Of a stretch of 64,000 bases of DNA, positions 49,306 through 58,218 are shown one piece after another. The notes beneath the pieces were generated by a model. The model ran no database searches, was not told the DNA's origin, and saw only the letters and a program-made list of their open reading frames with translations. Source of the DNA: Methylobacterium hispanicum (GTDB lineage Bacteria; Pseudomonadota; Alphaproteobacteria; Rhizobiales; Beijerinckiaceae); assembly GCF_022179285.1 (NCBI RefSeq), contig NZ_BPQO01000013.1, forward strand, positions 62,001 through 126,000, given 5' to 3'. Both the position numbers and the translations under genes were made by a program. Each line of letters begins with the position of its first letter. Within the stretch, counting starts at the first letter, position 1.

Positions 49306-49950
49306 TCAGGCGCCGGCCCAGGCCGCGTGGACCGAACCGCGGGCGGTGTCGGGCTTGGCCTCGCCGATGAAGATCACGACCGGTCCGTGGGCGTCGCGCC
49401 GGGGATCGTAGAAGTCGAGCAGACCCGGCGCGATCTCCTGGAAGAAGCGCGGGCGCACGCCCTCTCGGCGGAGGAGGTGATCGATCACCACCTGATCGCC
49501 GTGCACGGCGTTGGGCACCGGGCCGCAGGAGCCGGCGGTCATCCAGCGCTCGGGCTCGGCCGCGAAGCGCTCATAGAGCCCGGCGAGTTCATCGCCGTCC
49601 CAGCGCAGCAGGGCGCTGGAGAGGCGGCCCTCGTGGAAGTAGTCCTCCATCGCCGCGAGGCCGGGCCGGGAGAGGGCGTCGGCCGGGCCGGTGAAGACGG
49701 TGTCGAGGTCGCACAGCAGCGTCGTGCCCTCCGAGAGGCCGGGGCGGAACGCTTCCATCTTCGCCCACCAGCCCGGCCAATCGTGGCGCAGGGGCACGCG
49801 CTCGACCCCGTCGAGGGCGAGCGGCCCGTCGGTGAGGCAGAGGATCCGCGTGAAGGCCGGGGCGTGGCACCGCACGCCCCGGGCCAGCCGCTCGACCCAG
49901 CACGCGTCGTAGCGGCCGCCGCCCTTCAGCACCGTGATCAGTGTGGACAT
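49306..49950 (-). CDS. GT-A-fold glycosyltransferase-like protein
   Basis: A 214-residue protein that starts MSTLITVLKGGGRYDACWVE and has TTLLCDLDTVFTGPADAL, a DxD metal/nucleotide-sugar motif of GT-A transferases, then HGDQVVIDHLLRR. It is short and resembles bacterial proteins related to glycosyltransferase family 8. It ends 10 bp... upstream of the GT29-like gene on the same strand order (the GT29-like start lies to the right), and the two are probably expressed together. Donor and acceptor are unknown. Confidence 0.7.
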   Translation of the reverse strand: MSTLITVLKGGGRYDACWVERLARGVRCHAPAFTRILCLTDGPLALDGVERVPLRHDWPGWWAKMEAFRPGLSEGTTLLCDLDTVFTGPADALSRPGLAAMEDYFHEGRLSSALLRWDGDELAGLYERFAAEPERWMTAGSCGPVPNAVHGDQVVIDHLLRREGVRPRFFQEIAPGLLDFYDPRRDAHGPVVIFIGEAKPDTARGSVHAAWAGA

Positions 49951-49960
49951 GGGGCGCGGC

Positions 49961-50593
49961 TCATCCTTCGAGGGGGTGCAGATGCAGGCGCCCGGCGGCG
50001 TGCGCCTCGGCGAACCACGCGCGCTCGGCCGCCCATGGGTGGCCGGGCCAACCGTCGAACCCGAAGCCGTAGGCTCGGGCCGGGTCCGCGTCGGCGGCGC
50101 GGCCGAGCATCAGCGCCAGCGTCACGAGGAAGCCGGTGCTCGGGTTCGGGCGCCCCCGGGTGCGGGGGCCGAGCAGATGCCGGGCCCGGTCATGGAGCGC
50201 CTCCGGCAGGATGTGGATCGGGCGGCCCGAGGGGCGCAGCAGCGCCAGGGCCTCCCGAGTCCAGCAGATCGGCTCGGGACCGTTCTGCGCGGCCGGCAGC
50301 ATCGGGAAGGGCAGGATGAAGGCCTGCGCCGCGCGGACCACCGGGCGGTCCAGGAAAGACCGGTCCTGCAGCCATTCCCGCATCTGGCCGCCGCGGTTGA
50401 CCAGGGCGAGATGCGTGACCCGGGAGCCGGTGCGACCGCCGAAGCCCGCAGCGTTGTTGAAGCGCACGACGCACGCCGCCGCGTCGATCGCCTCCGCCGC
50501 GCCGGTCTCCGGCGCGTTGCCGACGATGGCCAGGGATGCGGTGGCGGCACAACACGCCGGACCGGCTCGGAAGCGATCGATGTCGGCGGGCAC
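49961..50593 (-). CDS. glycosyltransferase family 29 (sialyltransferase-like) protein
   Basis: About 210 residues from GTG 50593. SLAIVGNAPETGAAEAIDAA followed by CVVRFNNAAGFGGRTGSRVT is the pattern of GT29 sialyltransferase-like proteins (nucleotide-binding GN-P and an RFN motif). PSTGFLVTLALMLG corresponds to the second conserved motif, and AYGFGFDGWPGHPW to the last. The start is uncertain: no strong ribosome binding site, and a 13-bp tandem repeat (TTTGCGTCGGGGG) lies immediately upstream. It could add a nonulosonic acid or another sugar to a surface glycan. Confidence 0.72.
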   Translation of the reverse strand: MPADIDRFRAGPACCAATASLAIVGNAPETGAAEAIDAAACVVRFNNAAGFGGRTGSRVTHLALVNRGGQMREWLQDRSFLDRPVVRAAQAFILPFPMLPAAQNGPEPICWTREALALLRPSGRPIHILPEALHDRARHLLGPRTRGRPNPSTGFLVTLALMLGRAADADPARAYGFGFDGWPGHPWAAERAWFAEAHAAGRLHLHPLEG

Positions 50594-50625
50594 TTGCGTC
50601 GGGGGTTTGCGTCGGGGGTTTGCGG
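50593..50625. repeat. 13-bp tandem repeat at the GT29-like start
   Basis: TTTGCGTCGGGGG is repeated about 2.5 times directly upstream of the chosen GTG. It lies between the two divergent glycosyltransferase genes. Confidence 0.7.
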
Positions 50626-50701
50626 GTATCGCTCGAGCAACCGCCAAGGTAAGGCGCCGGTCCGACGCGACCAGAGCCGCGCCGCGAGAGGGCTCTTCGA
50701 C

Positions 50702-51694
50702 GTGACGATTCTTCGCCGCTGCTTCGTCTGCGCGGCCGACATGCTCGCGCCGAGCGGGCGGCACCTGATCTTTCCGGGCGGACGTCGGCGCCCGTTCCCG
50801 CTCGCGTGCGCGTCCTGCGGCGTTCTGCTCGAACCGGGGGCGAACGCGTCCGACTGCCGCGCGCATCTGGCCGGGGCGCTCGCCGCACGGCGTTTCGTGT
50901 CCGACCGGCAAGCGCCGTACGGGCTCGACCTCTACACCCTGCGCATCGCCGCGACCCGGTTCGGGCGCGGGATCCGGCCCATCGACGCGCAGGATCGCGC
51001 GGCGCTGATGCATCCCCACGCGGAGCGCGCCGCGCAGGCCGACCTGTACGACCTCGACGCGGCGGACACCTGCGCCGTCTCCCTCGGCCTGCTCTGCCGC
51101 CCGGCCGAGCGGGACGCGGTGCTGGCCGCCCTGCCGGCGCACGGCGGCTGGACCGCCGACGTCGCGATCCTGCTCGATGCGGAGGCGGCGCCCCCCCGGT
51201 CGGCGGCGGTGCCCGGGTTTCCGGAGGGGGCGGTGCGCGTGGCCGCCCGGCCGCTCGCCGGCGATTTCGCCGCGCAGCGCAACGCGCTCCAGGCGCTCGC
51301 CCGCCGTCCCTGGATGCTGCAGCTCGACGCCGACGAGGCGCTCGACCCCGCCGCCGGTCGCCTGCTGCCCGCGCTTGCGGCCATGGCGGAGGCCGGCGCC
51401 GTGCGCTCGGTCGGCCTGGCGCGCCGCAACCGCGTCGACGGCGTCCTGTCCGACATGTTTCCCGACGTGCAGTACCGGCTGAACCGCGCGGACGTCGCCT
51501 ATGCCGGCCGGGTGCACGAGCGGCCCCGCCTCGCGGGCGGCTGGCCCGAGAGCTTCATCGCGCTGCACGGAGCGATCGAGCATCGCCTGCGCCGTGCCCA
51601 TGTCGAGGCGCGCTCGCACCGCTACGAAACCCTCGACCCCGGCCGCGGGCGCCCGGAGGAGGCGGCGGCGCTGCTTCGGCCCTACCGCGACTGA
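50702..51694 (+). CDS. glycosyltransferase with N-terminal zinc-ribbon-like module
   Basis: A 330-residue protein from GTG 50702. The N-terminus has two CxxC pairs (CFVCAADM at about residue 7 and ACASCG near 36), the pattern of a zinc ribbon or rubredoxin-like knuckle. The rest is family-2-like: FAAQRNALQALARRPWMLQL leads into LQLDADEALDP, with the DxD motif, and RLNRADVAYAGRVHERPRL, typical of lipooligosaccharide-type family 2 transferases. GAGGG lies about 10 bases upstream. It is divergent from the GT29-like gene. A zinc knuckle before this domain is unusual. Confidence 0.7.
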   Translation: MTILRRCFVCAADMLAPSGRHLIFPGGRRRPFPLACASCGVLLEPGANASDCRAHLAGALAARRFVSDRQAPYGLDLYTLRIAATRFGRGIRPIDAQDRAALMHPHAERAAQADLYDLDAADTCAVSLGLLCRPAERDAVLAALPAHGGWTADVAILLDAEAAPPRSAAVPGFPEGAVRVAARPLAGDFAAQRNALQALARRPWMLQLDADEALDPAAGRLLPALAAMAEAGAVRSVGLARRNRVDGVLSDMFPDVQYRLNRADVAYAGRVHERPRLAGGWPESFIALHGAIEHRLRRAHVEARSHRYETLDPGRGRPEEAAALLRPYRD

Positions 51695-51761
51695 ATCCGG
51701 GTTCCGGGGGTCGCGATCCCGCCGGGTCCGGGGCGGAGCCCCGGCGGTCCGGCCAAGCCGG

Positions 51762-52946
51762 TCAGCGATCGCGCGCGGCCTCGATCGCGGCCCCGTAGAG
51801 CGCCAGCGTCTCGCGCCCGAGGCTCCCCCGGTCGAAGCGCCCGGCCGCCGCGAGGGCGCGGGCGCGGTAGGCGCGACGCAGGCCCGGATCGACGAGAAGC
51901 GGGCGCAGGGCCTCGGCAAGCGCCGGGCCGGTCGCGGTCCGCGCGAGCGGCCCGGCCCCCGGCGCGCCGACGAAGGCGCGCGCGCTCGCATCCTCGGCGC
52001 AGGCCACCACCGGGCGGCCGTAGGCCATGGCCTCCTGGTAGACCAGACCGAAGCTCTCGTAGCGCGAGGGGCTGAGCACCGCGTGGGCGTCCGCGTAGGC
52101 CCGCGCCAGCGCCGCCGCGTCGATCCGGCCGCGGGCGCGGATGCGCCGGCGCGCCGATGCGGGCAGGTCCGGAGGTAGATCCCCCGGCGGCACCCCGACG
52201 AGGTCGAGGCGGAAGGGCGGCAGATCACCCCGCGCCTGTTCCTCGGCCAGGATCGCGACCGCGTCGAGCAGGACGTCGAAGCCCTTGCGCGCCTCCGCCC
52301 GCCCGACGAAGAGCAGGCGCACCGGGGCGTCGGTTTCCGGATAGGCGGCGGCGCGGGCGCCGCGCAGGATCTCCGGCGGCAGGCTGAGGCCGATCACCGC
52401 GGAGGGCTGCCGCCCGGAGAGCCGATAGGCCCGCGCGATCGCCGCCCCGTGCGCGGCCGTGTTGGCGATGAGCCCGGCGCTGCCCCGCGCCTGCCGACGC
52501 TCCAGCGCGTCGGCCGTGAGCCCGTCGAGGCGGTCGCGCGGGCCGCACACGGCCCCGCGGGTGAGGGCGGCCGGGGTCGAGCTGCGCGTCACCAGGGGCA
52601 GGCCGCGGCGGCCCGCGAGCAGCGCCGCGGGCGCGTACCAGTTCGTCGCCTCGATCACCGCGAAGGGCGCCCGCGCGTGGGCGGCCAGCACCGCCCGCCG
52701 GAAGGCGAGCGGGGCGGCCAGATGCCCAATCGAGCCCCAGCCGCGCAGGCGCGCCAGCCCGCCGCCGGGCGGCAGGGCGAGGCCTTCGACGGTCACGCCG
52801 CCGACGCGCTCCCGCCCGCCGCGGTCGAGGGTGAAGACGGTCACGTCGGCGCCGGATTCCGCGAGGCTCTCGGCGATCTCGCGGGCCGCGCTCGACAGCC
52901 CGCTCGGCGCCGGCGGGTAGTCCCAGGCCAGGAGTGCGGTGCGCAT
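51762..52946 (-). CDS. glycosyltransferase family 4
   Basis: A 394-residue GT-B protein. The N-terminal half starts LLAWDYPPAPSGLSSAAREI, the usual GT4 glycine loop region. The C-terminal half has RLLFVGRAEARKGFDVLLDA and AYADAHAVLSPSRYESFGLV followed by YQEAMAYGRPVVAC, giving the EX7E motif. It starts one base inside the stop of the next GT4 gene upstream (TGATG overlap), so the two are cotranslated. The donor is a nucleotide sugar; acceptor unknown. Confidence 0.88.
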   Translation of the reverse strand: MRTALLAWDYPPAPSGLSSAAREIAESLAESGADVTVFTLDRGGRERVGGVTVEGLALPPGGGLARLRGWGSIGHLAAPLAFRRAVLAAHARAPFAVIEATNWYAPAALLAGRRGLPLVTRSSTPAALTRGAVCGPRDRLDGLTADALERRQARGSAGLIANTAAHGAAIARAYRLSGRQPSAVIGLSLPPEILRGARAAAYPETDAPVRLLFVGRAEARKGFDVLLDAVAILAEEQARGDLPPFRLDLVGVPPGDLPPDLPASARRRIRARGRIDAAALARAYADAHAVLSPSRYESFGLVYQEAMAYGRPVVACAEDASARAFVGAPGAGPLARTATGPALAEALRPLLVDPGLRRAYRARALAAAGRFDRGSLGRETLALYGAAIEAARDR

Positions 52947-53986
52947 CAGGCGGCGAGCAGGCGCCGGTAGATCGCGAGGTAGTCGCGCGCCATGCGCTCG
53001 GCGGTGAAGCGCGCCTCGAAGCGGCGCCGCACCAGCCGACGGTCGAGCCGGTCGATCCGGGCGAGCGCCGCGACGGCCTCGGCCTCGGAGGCGACGACGA
53101 AGCCCGTCACCCCGTCCTCGACGATCTCGGGGACCGAGCCGCGGTTCCAGGCGACCACCGGCGTGCCGCAGGCCATCGCCTCGATCATCACCAGGCCGAA
53201 GGGTTCGGGCCAGTCGATCGGAAACAGCAGCGCCCGGGCGCCCCCCACGAGATCGCCCTTCGCCGCGTCGTCCACGGGCCCCAGATAGTCCGCGCCGGGC
53301 CCGAGCAGGGGGCGCACCCGCCGCTCGAAATAGTCCGGGTTGCCGACGTCGATCGTGCCGCCGAGGCGGATCGGCAGGCCGGCGGCGCGGGCGACGCGGA
53401 TCGCGGTGTCCGGCCGCTTCTGGTCGGTCATCCGGCCGACGAAGGCGACGTGCGCGCCCGGCTCGGCGCGCAGGGCGTAACGGTCCCGGGCGATGCCGTG
53501 ATGCACGATGCCCGCCCGGTTCGAGGCCGGGATGCCGGCCTCCTGCGCGGCCGAGATCGCCGCGACCGGGAGGTCGGGAAAGCCCGCGAAGAACAGGGCC
53601 CGGTCGAGTTCGTCCACGCGCCAGTGCACCGTGGTCAGGCTGCGGCGGCGCCGCGGGCCGAGCAGGGCGGCGTGGGCGAACTCGCCGTGGCAGTGCACGA
53701 TGTCGAAATCGTCGCGCCGCAGGCGCAGCGCCTCCAGCTGCAGGGCGTCGAGCGCGGCCGGGACCCCGGGTGCGACGCGCCCGTGGCGTCGTTCCAGAGC
53801 CGCGAGGCTCAGGTGATCGCCGACCCGCGGCAAGTCTGTCGCACTGTCCGAGGGCGCGAACAGCGTTACGTCAACACCCAAGCTTCGTAGTGCCGAGCTG
53901 AGGTCGTGAATGACCCGCTCCGTGCCGCCATGATGCTCTGGGGGCACGGGAAAAATGTTGGGCGCGACCTGGGCGACACGAATCAC
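52946..53986 (-). CDS. glycosyltransferase family 4
   Basis: A 346-residue GT-B protein from GTG 53986. VAQVAPNIFPVPPEHHGGTE and RVIHDLSSALRSLGVDVTLF are the N-terminal GT4 loop; FDIVHCHGEFAHAALLG and VAFVGRMTDQKRPDTAIRVA follow, and FPIDWPEPFGLVMIEAMACG carries the EX7E pair. This subtype resembles UDP-glycosyltransferases found near sucrose-phosphate-synthase-like genes. It is divergent from the SPS-like gene across 60 bp that contain a TTTTTCG/CGAAAAA inverted repeat. Confidence 0.9.
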   Translation of the reverse strand: MIRVAQVAPNIFPVPPEHHGGTERVIHDLSSALRSLGVDVTLFAPSDSATDLPRVGDHLSLAALERRHGRVAPGVPAALDALQLEALRLRRDDFDIVHCHGEFAHAALLGPRRRRSLTTVHWRVDELDRALFFAGFPDLPVAAISAAQEAGIPASNRAGIVHHGIARDRYALRAEPGAHVAFVGRMTDQKRPDTAIRVARAAGLPIRLGGTIDVGNPDYFERRVRPLLGPGADYLGPVDDAAKGDLVGGARALLFPIDWPEPFGLVMIEAMACGTPVVAWNRGSVPEIVEDGVTGFVVASEAEAVAALARIDRLDRRLVRRRFEARFTAERMARDYLAIYRRLLAA

Positions 53987-54009
53987 GATCTTCTCTTTAC
54001 CTAGGTTAG

Positions 54010-54031
54010 TTTTTCGGATGCGTGCGAAAAA
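54010..54031. promoter_or_regulatory. inverted repeat in the divergent GT4/SPS-like promoter
   Basis: TTTTTCG (54010-54016) and CGAAAAA (54025-54031) are perfect 7-bp arms around GATGCGTG, 15 bp before the SPS-like ATG. It is AT-rich against the background and is placed to act as an operator for both divergent genes or as a leader hairpin. Confidence 0.55.
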
Positions 54032-54046
54032 TCCGGCGCGCGCTTG

Positions 54047-56101
54047 ATGTTCGTCCTGCACATCGCGCTTCAAGGCTGCCTGCGCGGCCGCGACGTCGCC
54101 TACGGCCTCACCTCGGATACCGGGGGTCACATCCGGTACCTGCTCGACTTGGTCGGGGCGTCCGCGCAGGATGCCCGGGTCGCGCGGATCGTGATGGCGA
54201 CGCGCCGGTTCCAGGGGCCGCCCGGTCCCGACTACGCCGTGCCCGAAGAGCGCGTCTCCGACAAGGTCGAGCTGGTGCGGCTCGCGAGCGCGTCGCCGGG
54301 CTACCGGTCGAAGGAGGAGATGCACGGCGAGGTCGCGAGCTTCGCCGAGAACCTCATCGCCTGGATCGGCCGTCAGGCGCGCGCGCCGGACGTCGTCCAC
54401 GCGCATTACGCGGACGCCGCCGCGGTCGCCGCGCTCGTCGAGGCGCGGCTCGGCATCCCCTTCGTGTTCACGGCCCATTCCCTCGGTCGGGTGAAGGCGG
54501 CCCTGCTCGGCGGCGCGGCCGCGCGCGCGCCGGAACTCGCGCGCCGGATCGCGACCGAGGAGGCGGCGCTGGCGCGGGCGAGCCTGGTGATCGCCTCGTC
54601 GCGCGACGAGGCGGAGGTGCAGTATGCCGGCTACGGATCCTACGATCCCGGCCGCGCCCGCGTGCTTCCGCCGGGCAGCGACCTCGCCCGCTTCGCCCAA
54701 GGCCGTCCCCACCCGCGGGTCGACGCGATGATCGACCGGTTCCTGCACGATCCGGGCAAGCCCCCGCTGCTGGCGCTCGCCCGTCCGGTGGCGCGCAAGA
54801 ACCTCGCGGCCCTGGTGCGGGCCTACGGCGAGAGCCCCGAACTGCAGGCGCGCGCCAACCTCGTGATCGTCGCCGGCACCCGCGAGGACATCGACCGGCT
54901 CGACGGCGACATGGGCGCGACCCTGCGCGACCTGCTCGTCCTGATCGACCGCTACGACCTCTACGGGCGGGTGGCCTACCCGAAGACGCACCGCCCGGAG
55001 GACGTGCCGGCGATCTACGCCTACGCGCGGGAGCGCGGCGGCCTGTTCGTCAACCCGGCGCTGAACGAGCCCTTCGGCCTGACCCTGCTGGAGGCCTCCG
55101 CCGCCGGGCTGCCGCTGGTCGCCACCGACAGCGGCGGGCCCAACGACATCGTCGAGACCTGCGGCAACGGATTGCTGGTCGATCCGCGCGCGCCCGCCTC
55201 GATCGCGGCCGCCTGCCTGCGCATCCTGAGCGAACCCGCCTTCCGCGCCGCCTGCGTCGCGGGCGGCGCGCGCGCGGCCGCCGCCTACGATTGGGACCGG
55301 CACGCCGCGCGCTACCACGACCTTCTCGGCGCGCTGCTCGCCCGCAACCCGCCCCTGCGGGAACCGCGCCAATTGCTGATCTGCGACATCGACAACACGC
55401 TGGTGGGTTGCGAATCCGCGCTCGCGACCTTCCGGCGCTGGCGCAGCCGCCAGACCGGGCTGGCCTTCGGCGTCGCCACCGGCCGCTCCTTCCACAGCGC
55501 CATGGCGGTGCTGGAGCAGCAGGCGAGCCCGCGCCCGCAGGTGATGATCACCTCGGTCGGTTCGGAGATCTACCATCTCGACGCCAACGGCGTGACCTAC
55601 ACGGCGGACGCCGCGTGGCGCGGGACGGTCGCGGGCGCCTGGGACCGGGCGGCCGTCGGCGCGGCGCTGCGCCGTCTCGACGGGCTCGTGCCGCAGGGCC
55701 CCCTGGAGCAGCGCGCGCACAAGCTCAGCTTCTTCGGCGACGCGGCGACCGCCCGCGGGGTACGCGAGCGCCTCGCGCAGGCCGGCCTCGCGGCGAACGT
55801 GATCCACAGCCACGGCCGCTACCTCGACGTGCTGCCGGCCACGGCCTCGAAGGGGACGGCGGTCGATCACGTGCGCGCCCTCTACGGCCTGCCCGAGCGG
55901 GCCGTGTACGTGGCGGGCGATTCCGGCAACGACGTCGAGATGCTGCGCGCTCGCGCCCAGGCGATCATCGTCGCCAACTACTCCGACGGGCTCGCCGCCA
56001 ACGCGGCGCTCAAGCACTCCTACGTCGCCCGCGCGTCGCATGCCCGCGGCATCATCGAGGGCGTCCTGCACTTTCGCCGGGCCGTGGCCTATGCCCCGTA
56101 G
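54047..56101 (+). CDS. sucrose-phosphate synthase-like fused to HAD sugar phosphatase
   Basis: A 684-residue two-domain enzyme. Residues 1 to about 435 are GT4, starting FVLHIALQGCLRGRDVAYGL and SDTGGHIRYLLDLVG as in SPS-type synthases, with VVHAHYADA, LALARPVARKNLAALVRAY and NPALNEPFGLTLLEASAAGL. Residues about 440-684 are a HAD phosphatase: LLICDIDNTLVG near 443 (DxDxT), TSVGSEIYHLD, KLSFFGD and AGDSGNDVEML near 623. Such fusions make a sugar phosphate and strip the phosphate, as in sucrose synthesis; mannosylfructose synthesis is the close alternative. It heads the rightward glycosyltransferase run. ATG 54047 is preferred to TTG 54044. Confidence 0.88.
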   Translation: MFVLHIALQGCLRGRDVAYGLTSDTGGHIRYLLDLVGASAQDARVARIVMATRRFQGPPGPDYAVPEERVSDKVELVRLASASPGYRSKEEMHGEVASFAENLIAWIGRQARAPDVVHAHYADAAAVAALVEARLGIPFVFTAHSLGRVKAALLGGAAARAPELARRIATEEAALARASLVIASSRDEAEVQYAGYGSYDPGRARVLPPGSDLARFAQGRPHPRVDAMIDRFLHDPGKPPLLALARPVARKNLAALVRAYGESPELQARANLVIVAGTREDIDRLDGDMGATLRDLLVLIDRYDLYGRVAYPKTHRPEDVPAIYAYARERGGLFVNPALNEPFGLTLLEASAAGLPLVATDSGGPNDIVETCGNGLLVDPRAPASIAAACLRILSEPAFRAACVAGGARAAAAYDWDRHAARYHDLLGALLARNPPLREPRQLLICDIDNTLVGCESALATFRRWRSRQTGLAFGVATGRSFHSAMAVLEQQASPRPQVMITSVGSEIYHLDANGVTYTADAAWRGTVAGAWDRAAVGAALRRLDGLVPQGPLEQRAHKLSFFGDAATARGVRERLAQAGLAANVIHSHGRYLDVLPATASKGTAVDHVRALYGLPERAVYVAGDSGNDVEMLRARAQAIIVANYSDGLAANAALKHSYVARASHARGIIEGVLHFRRAVAYAP

Positions 56102-56122
56102 GCGGCACGACCGGGCGGCGGC

Positions 56123-57016
56123 GTGACCCGTCCTCGGGCGCCCTCCGGCGACGCGACGAGCGTGCTCACCCTGGTCCGCGGCCGGGACGACCGGCTGCGC
56201 AACCTGATGCGCGGCCTCGCCCGGCAGAGCGTGCCCCCGGGCGAGCTGGTGATCGCCTGGATGCAGCCGGACCGGGCGCCCGACCTGCCCGATCCCGGCT
56301 GCCCGGTGCGCCATCTCCACGTGCCGGGCGAGCCGATGCCGCTCGCCGCCGCGCGCAACCGGGCGGCCGCGGCGGCCGCCGGCGAGGTCTTCGTCTTCCT
56401 CGACGTCGATTGCATACCGGGTCCGACCCTGGTGGCGGCCTACGCGGCGGCCGCCGCGGCGGGGACCGGCCTGTTCCTGGGCGAGGTGGTCTACCTGCCG
56501 CCCGAGGCGACCGCGGGCGGCGCGGCGCCGGGCCCGGCCGCGCTCGACCGGCTCGGCCGCGCTCACCCGGCCCGGCCGCCGATCCCGGAATCCGGCCTGC
56601 GGCCCGAGCCCGATGCGGGGCAGCTCTGGGGCCTGTCCTTCGCCCTGCCGGCGCGGGCGTGGCGGTCGGTCGGCGGCATGGACGAGGCCTATGTCGGGTA
56701 CGGCGGCGAGGAGACGGATCTCGCCGCCCGCCTGGCGGGGACCGGGCTCCCGACCTTCTGGGTCGCCGGGGCGCGGGCCTACCACCAGCATCACCCGGTC
56801 CACGTGCCCCCGCTCCAGCATTTCGACGCGATCCTCGCCAACGCGGAGCGCTTCCGGGCGCGCCACGGCCGCTGGTGCATGACCTACTGGCTCGACCAGT
56901 TCCGCGCCGCCGGGCTGATCGACTGGGACGCCGCCGCCCCCGCGATCCGCCTCCTTCGCCCACCGCGCCCGGACGAGGTCGCGGCCGCGCTCCGGCCCGA
57001 CGCCCTCTTCTCCTGA
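56123..57016 (+). CDS. family 2-type glycosyltransferase (paralogue A)
   Basis: A 297-residue GT-A protein from GTG 56123: VLTLVRGRDDRLRNLMRGLA, MPLAAARNRAAAAAAGEVFV, then FLDVDCIPGP with the DxD, and VGGMDEAYVGYGGEETDLAA, the ED acceptor motif. A YHQHHPVHVPPLQHFD segment is shared with the second family-2 gene at 58219 (YHQYHPHHMPPIHHLD). The two are probable duplicates. It is 21 bp after the SPS-like gene. Confidence 0.88.
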   Translation: MTRPRAPSGDATSVLTLVRGRDDRLRNLMRGLARQSVPPGELVIAWMQPDRAPDLPDPGCPVRHLHVPGEPMPLAAARNRAAAAAAGEVFVFLDVDCIPGPTLVAAYAAAAAAGTGLFLGEVVYLPPEATAGGAAPGPAALDRLGRAHPARPPIPESGLRPEPDAGQLWGLSFALPARAWRSVGGMDEAYVGYGGEETDLAARLAGTGLPTFWVAGARAYHQHHPVHVPPLQHFDAILANAERFRARHGRWCMTYWLDQFRAAGLIDWDAAAPAIRLLRPPRPDEVAAALRPDALFS

Positions 57017-57029
57017 CGACAGCGAGACC

Positions 57030-58175
57030 ATGAAGAAGCCCATCGCGTTCTTCGTCCATCACCAGGGCCGCGGCCACGCCAACCGCACGATGGCGGTGGC
57101 CGCCGAATTCGCCCGCGACCGCCCGGTCTCGGTGCTGACCGCGGGGCCGCACCTGTTCGACGGCTTCTCCCGCGACGTCGAGATCGTGGCGCTGCCGGAC
57201 ATGATCGGCGCCGTGGTGCCGACCCGCCGCCTCCACGCCGAGCCGACCCCGCCGGTGATGCACTGCGTCCCGCTGGGGCTCTCCGAGATGCGCCGGACGA
57301 TGCGGCGGATCCTCGACCACCTGGACGAGCGCGAGGTGGGCCTGTTCGTGGTCGACGTCTCGGCCGAGATCGCGCTGCTCGCGCGCATCGCCAGCGTGCC
57401 GGCGGTGCAGATCCGGATGCACGGCGACCGCAACGACATCGGCCATGTCGGCGCCTACGAGGCCTGCGTGGGGATGCTGGCGCCCTTCGACGAGCGGCTG
57501 GAGCAGGACGATTACCCGGCGCATCTGCGCCGGAAGACGTTCTACAGCGGCGGCCTGTGCACCAGCCTCGACCGGGTGCCCGACCGCGCCGAGGCCCGGG
57601 CCCGGCTCGGCCTCGACCCGGAGCGCGAGATCGTCGTCGCCGTCACCGGGGGCGGGGGCAGCGGCACGCCCTACGCGCCGCTGACGGTCGCCGCCCGCGC
57701 CGTGCCCGACGCGCTCTGGCTGACGCTGGGCCCGACCCATCGCGAGGGTCACGAGACCGATTTCGCCAACCTGCGCGAGCTCGGCTGGGTGCCCTCGGTG
57801 ACCGATTACCTCGCGGCCGCCGACATCGTGGTGGCGTCGGCCGGCGACAACACCGTGCACGAGGTCGCCCGGGTCGGCGGGCGCCTCGTCGTCATGCCGG
57901 AATGGCGCTACTTCGGCGAGCAGACGCGCAAGGCCGAGGCGCTGGTCCGCCTCGGCGCCGCGGTCGAGGCGCCGCGATGGCCCGGCGACCTCCAGGGCTG
58001 GCGCGACCTCCTCGACCGCGCCCGCGGCCTCGACGGGAGCGTCCTGCGCGGCCTCTACGCGCCGGACGCGGCCGTGCGCGCGGCCGGCTGGCTCGAAGGG
58101 CTGACCGACGCGCTCTGGCAGGGCTGGCCGGCCGCCGAGGCGCCGGCCCCGCCGCGCGCCGTCGCGGCCGGCTGA
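57030..58175 (+). CDS. GT-B glycosyltransferase of the MurG/GT28 type
   Basis: A 381-residue protein starting IAFFVHHQGRGHANRTMAVA, the glycine-rich loop of GT1/GT28 enzymes (QGxGHxxR). The C-terminal half reads IVVAVTGGGGSGTPYAPLTV, then DYLAAADIVVASAGDNTVHE and VMPEWRYFGEQTRKAEALVR, i.e. a UDP-sugar-binding region. It follows paralogue A by 13 bp and precedes paralogue B, so the three make one transcription unit. The product could be a glycolipid or a soluble oligosaccharide. Confidence 0.87.
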   Translation: MKKPIAFFVHHQGRGHANRTMAVAAEFARDRPVSVLTAGPHLFDGFSRDVEIVALPDMIGAVVPTRRLHAEPTPPVMHCVPLGLSEMRRTMRRILDHLDEREVGLFVVDVSAEIALLARIASVPAVQIRMHGDRNDIGHVGAYEACVGMLAPFDERLEQDDYPAHLRRKTFYSGGLCTSLDRVPDRAEARARLGLDPEREIVVAVTGGGGSGTPYAPLTVAARAVPDALWLTLGPTHREGHETDFANLRELGWVPSVTDYLAAADIVVASAGDNTVHEVARVGGRLVVMPEWRYFGEQTRKAEALVRLGAAVEAPRWPGDLQGWRDLLDRARGLDGSVLRGLYAPDAAVRAAGWLEGLTDALWQGWPAAEAPAPPRAVAAG

Positions 58176-58218
58176 CCGGCCAATCTCGTCCCCCCGATTG
58201 CCGGAGCCCGTGCGCCGC

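Noticed and set aside
49961..52228. Long minus-strand frame extending the GT29-like gene
   Set aside because: Upstream part is antisense to the zinc-knuckle glycosyltransferase and has biased composition.
52946..57043. 1365-residue minus-strand open frame
   Set aside because: Only its 3' end (to 53986) is a real GT4 gene; the rest is antisense to well-supported rightward genes.
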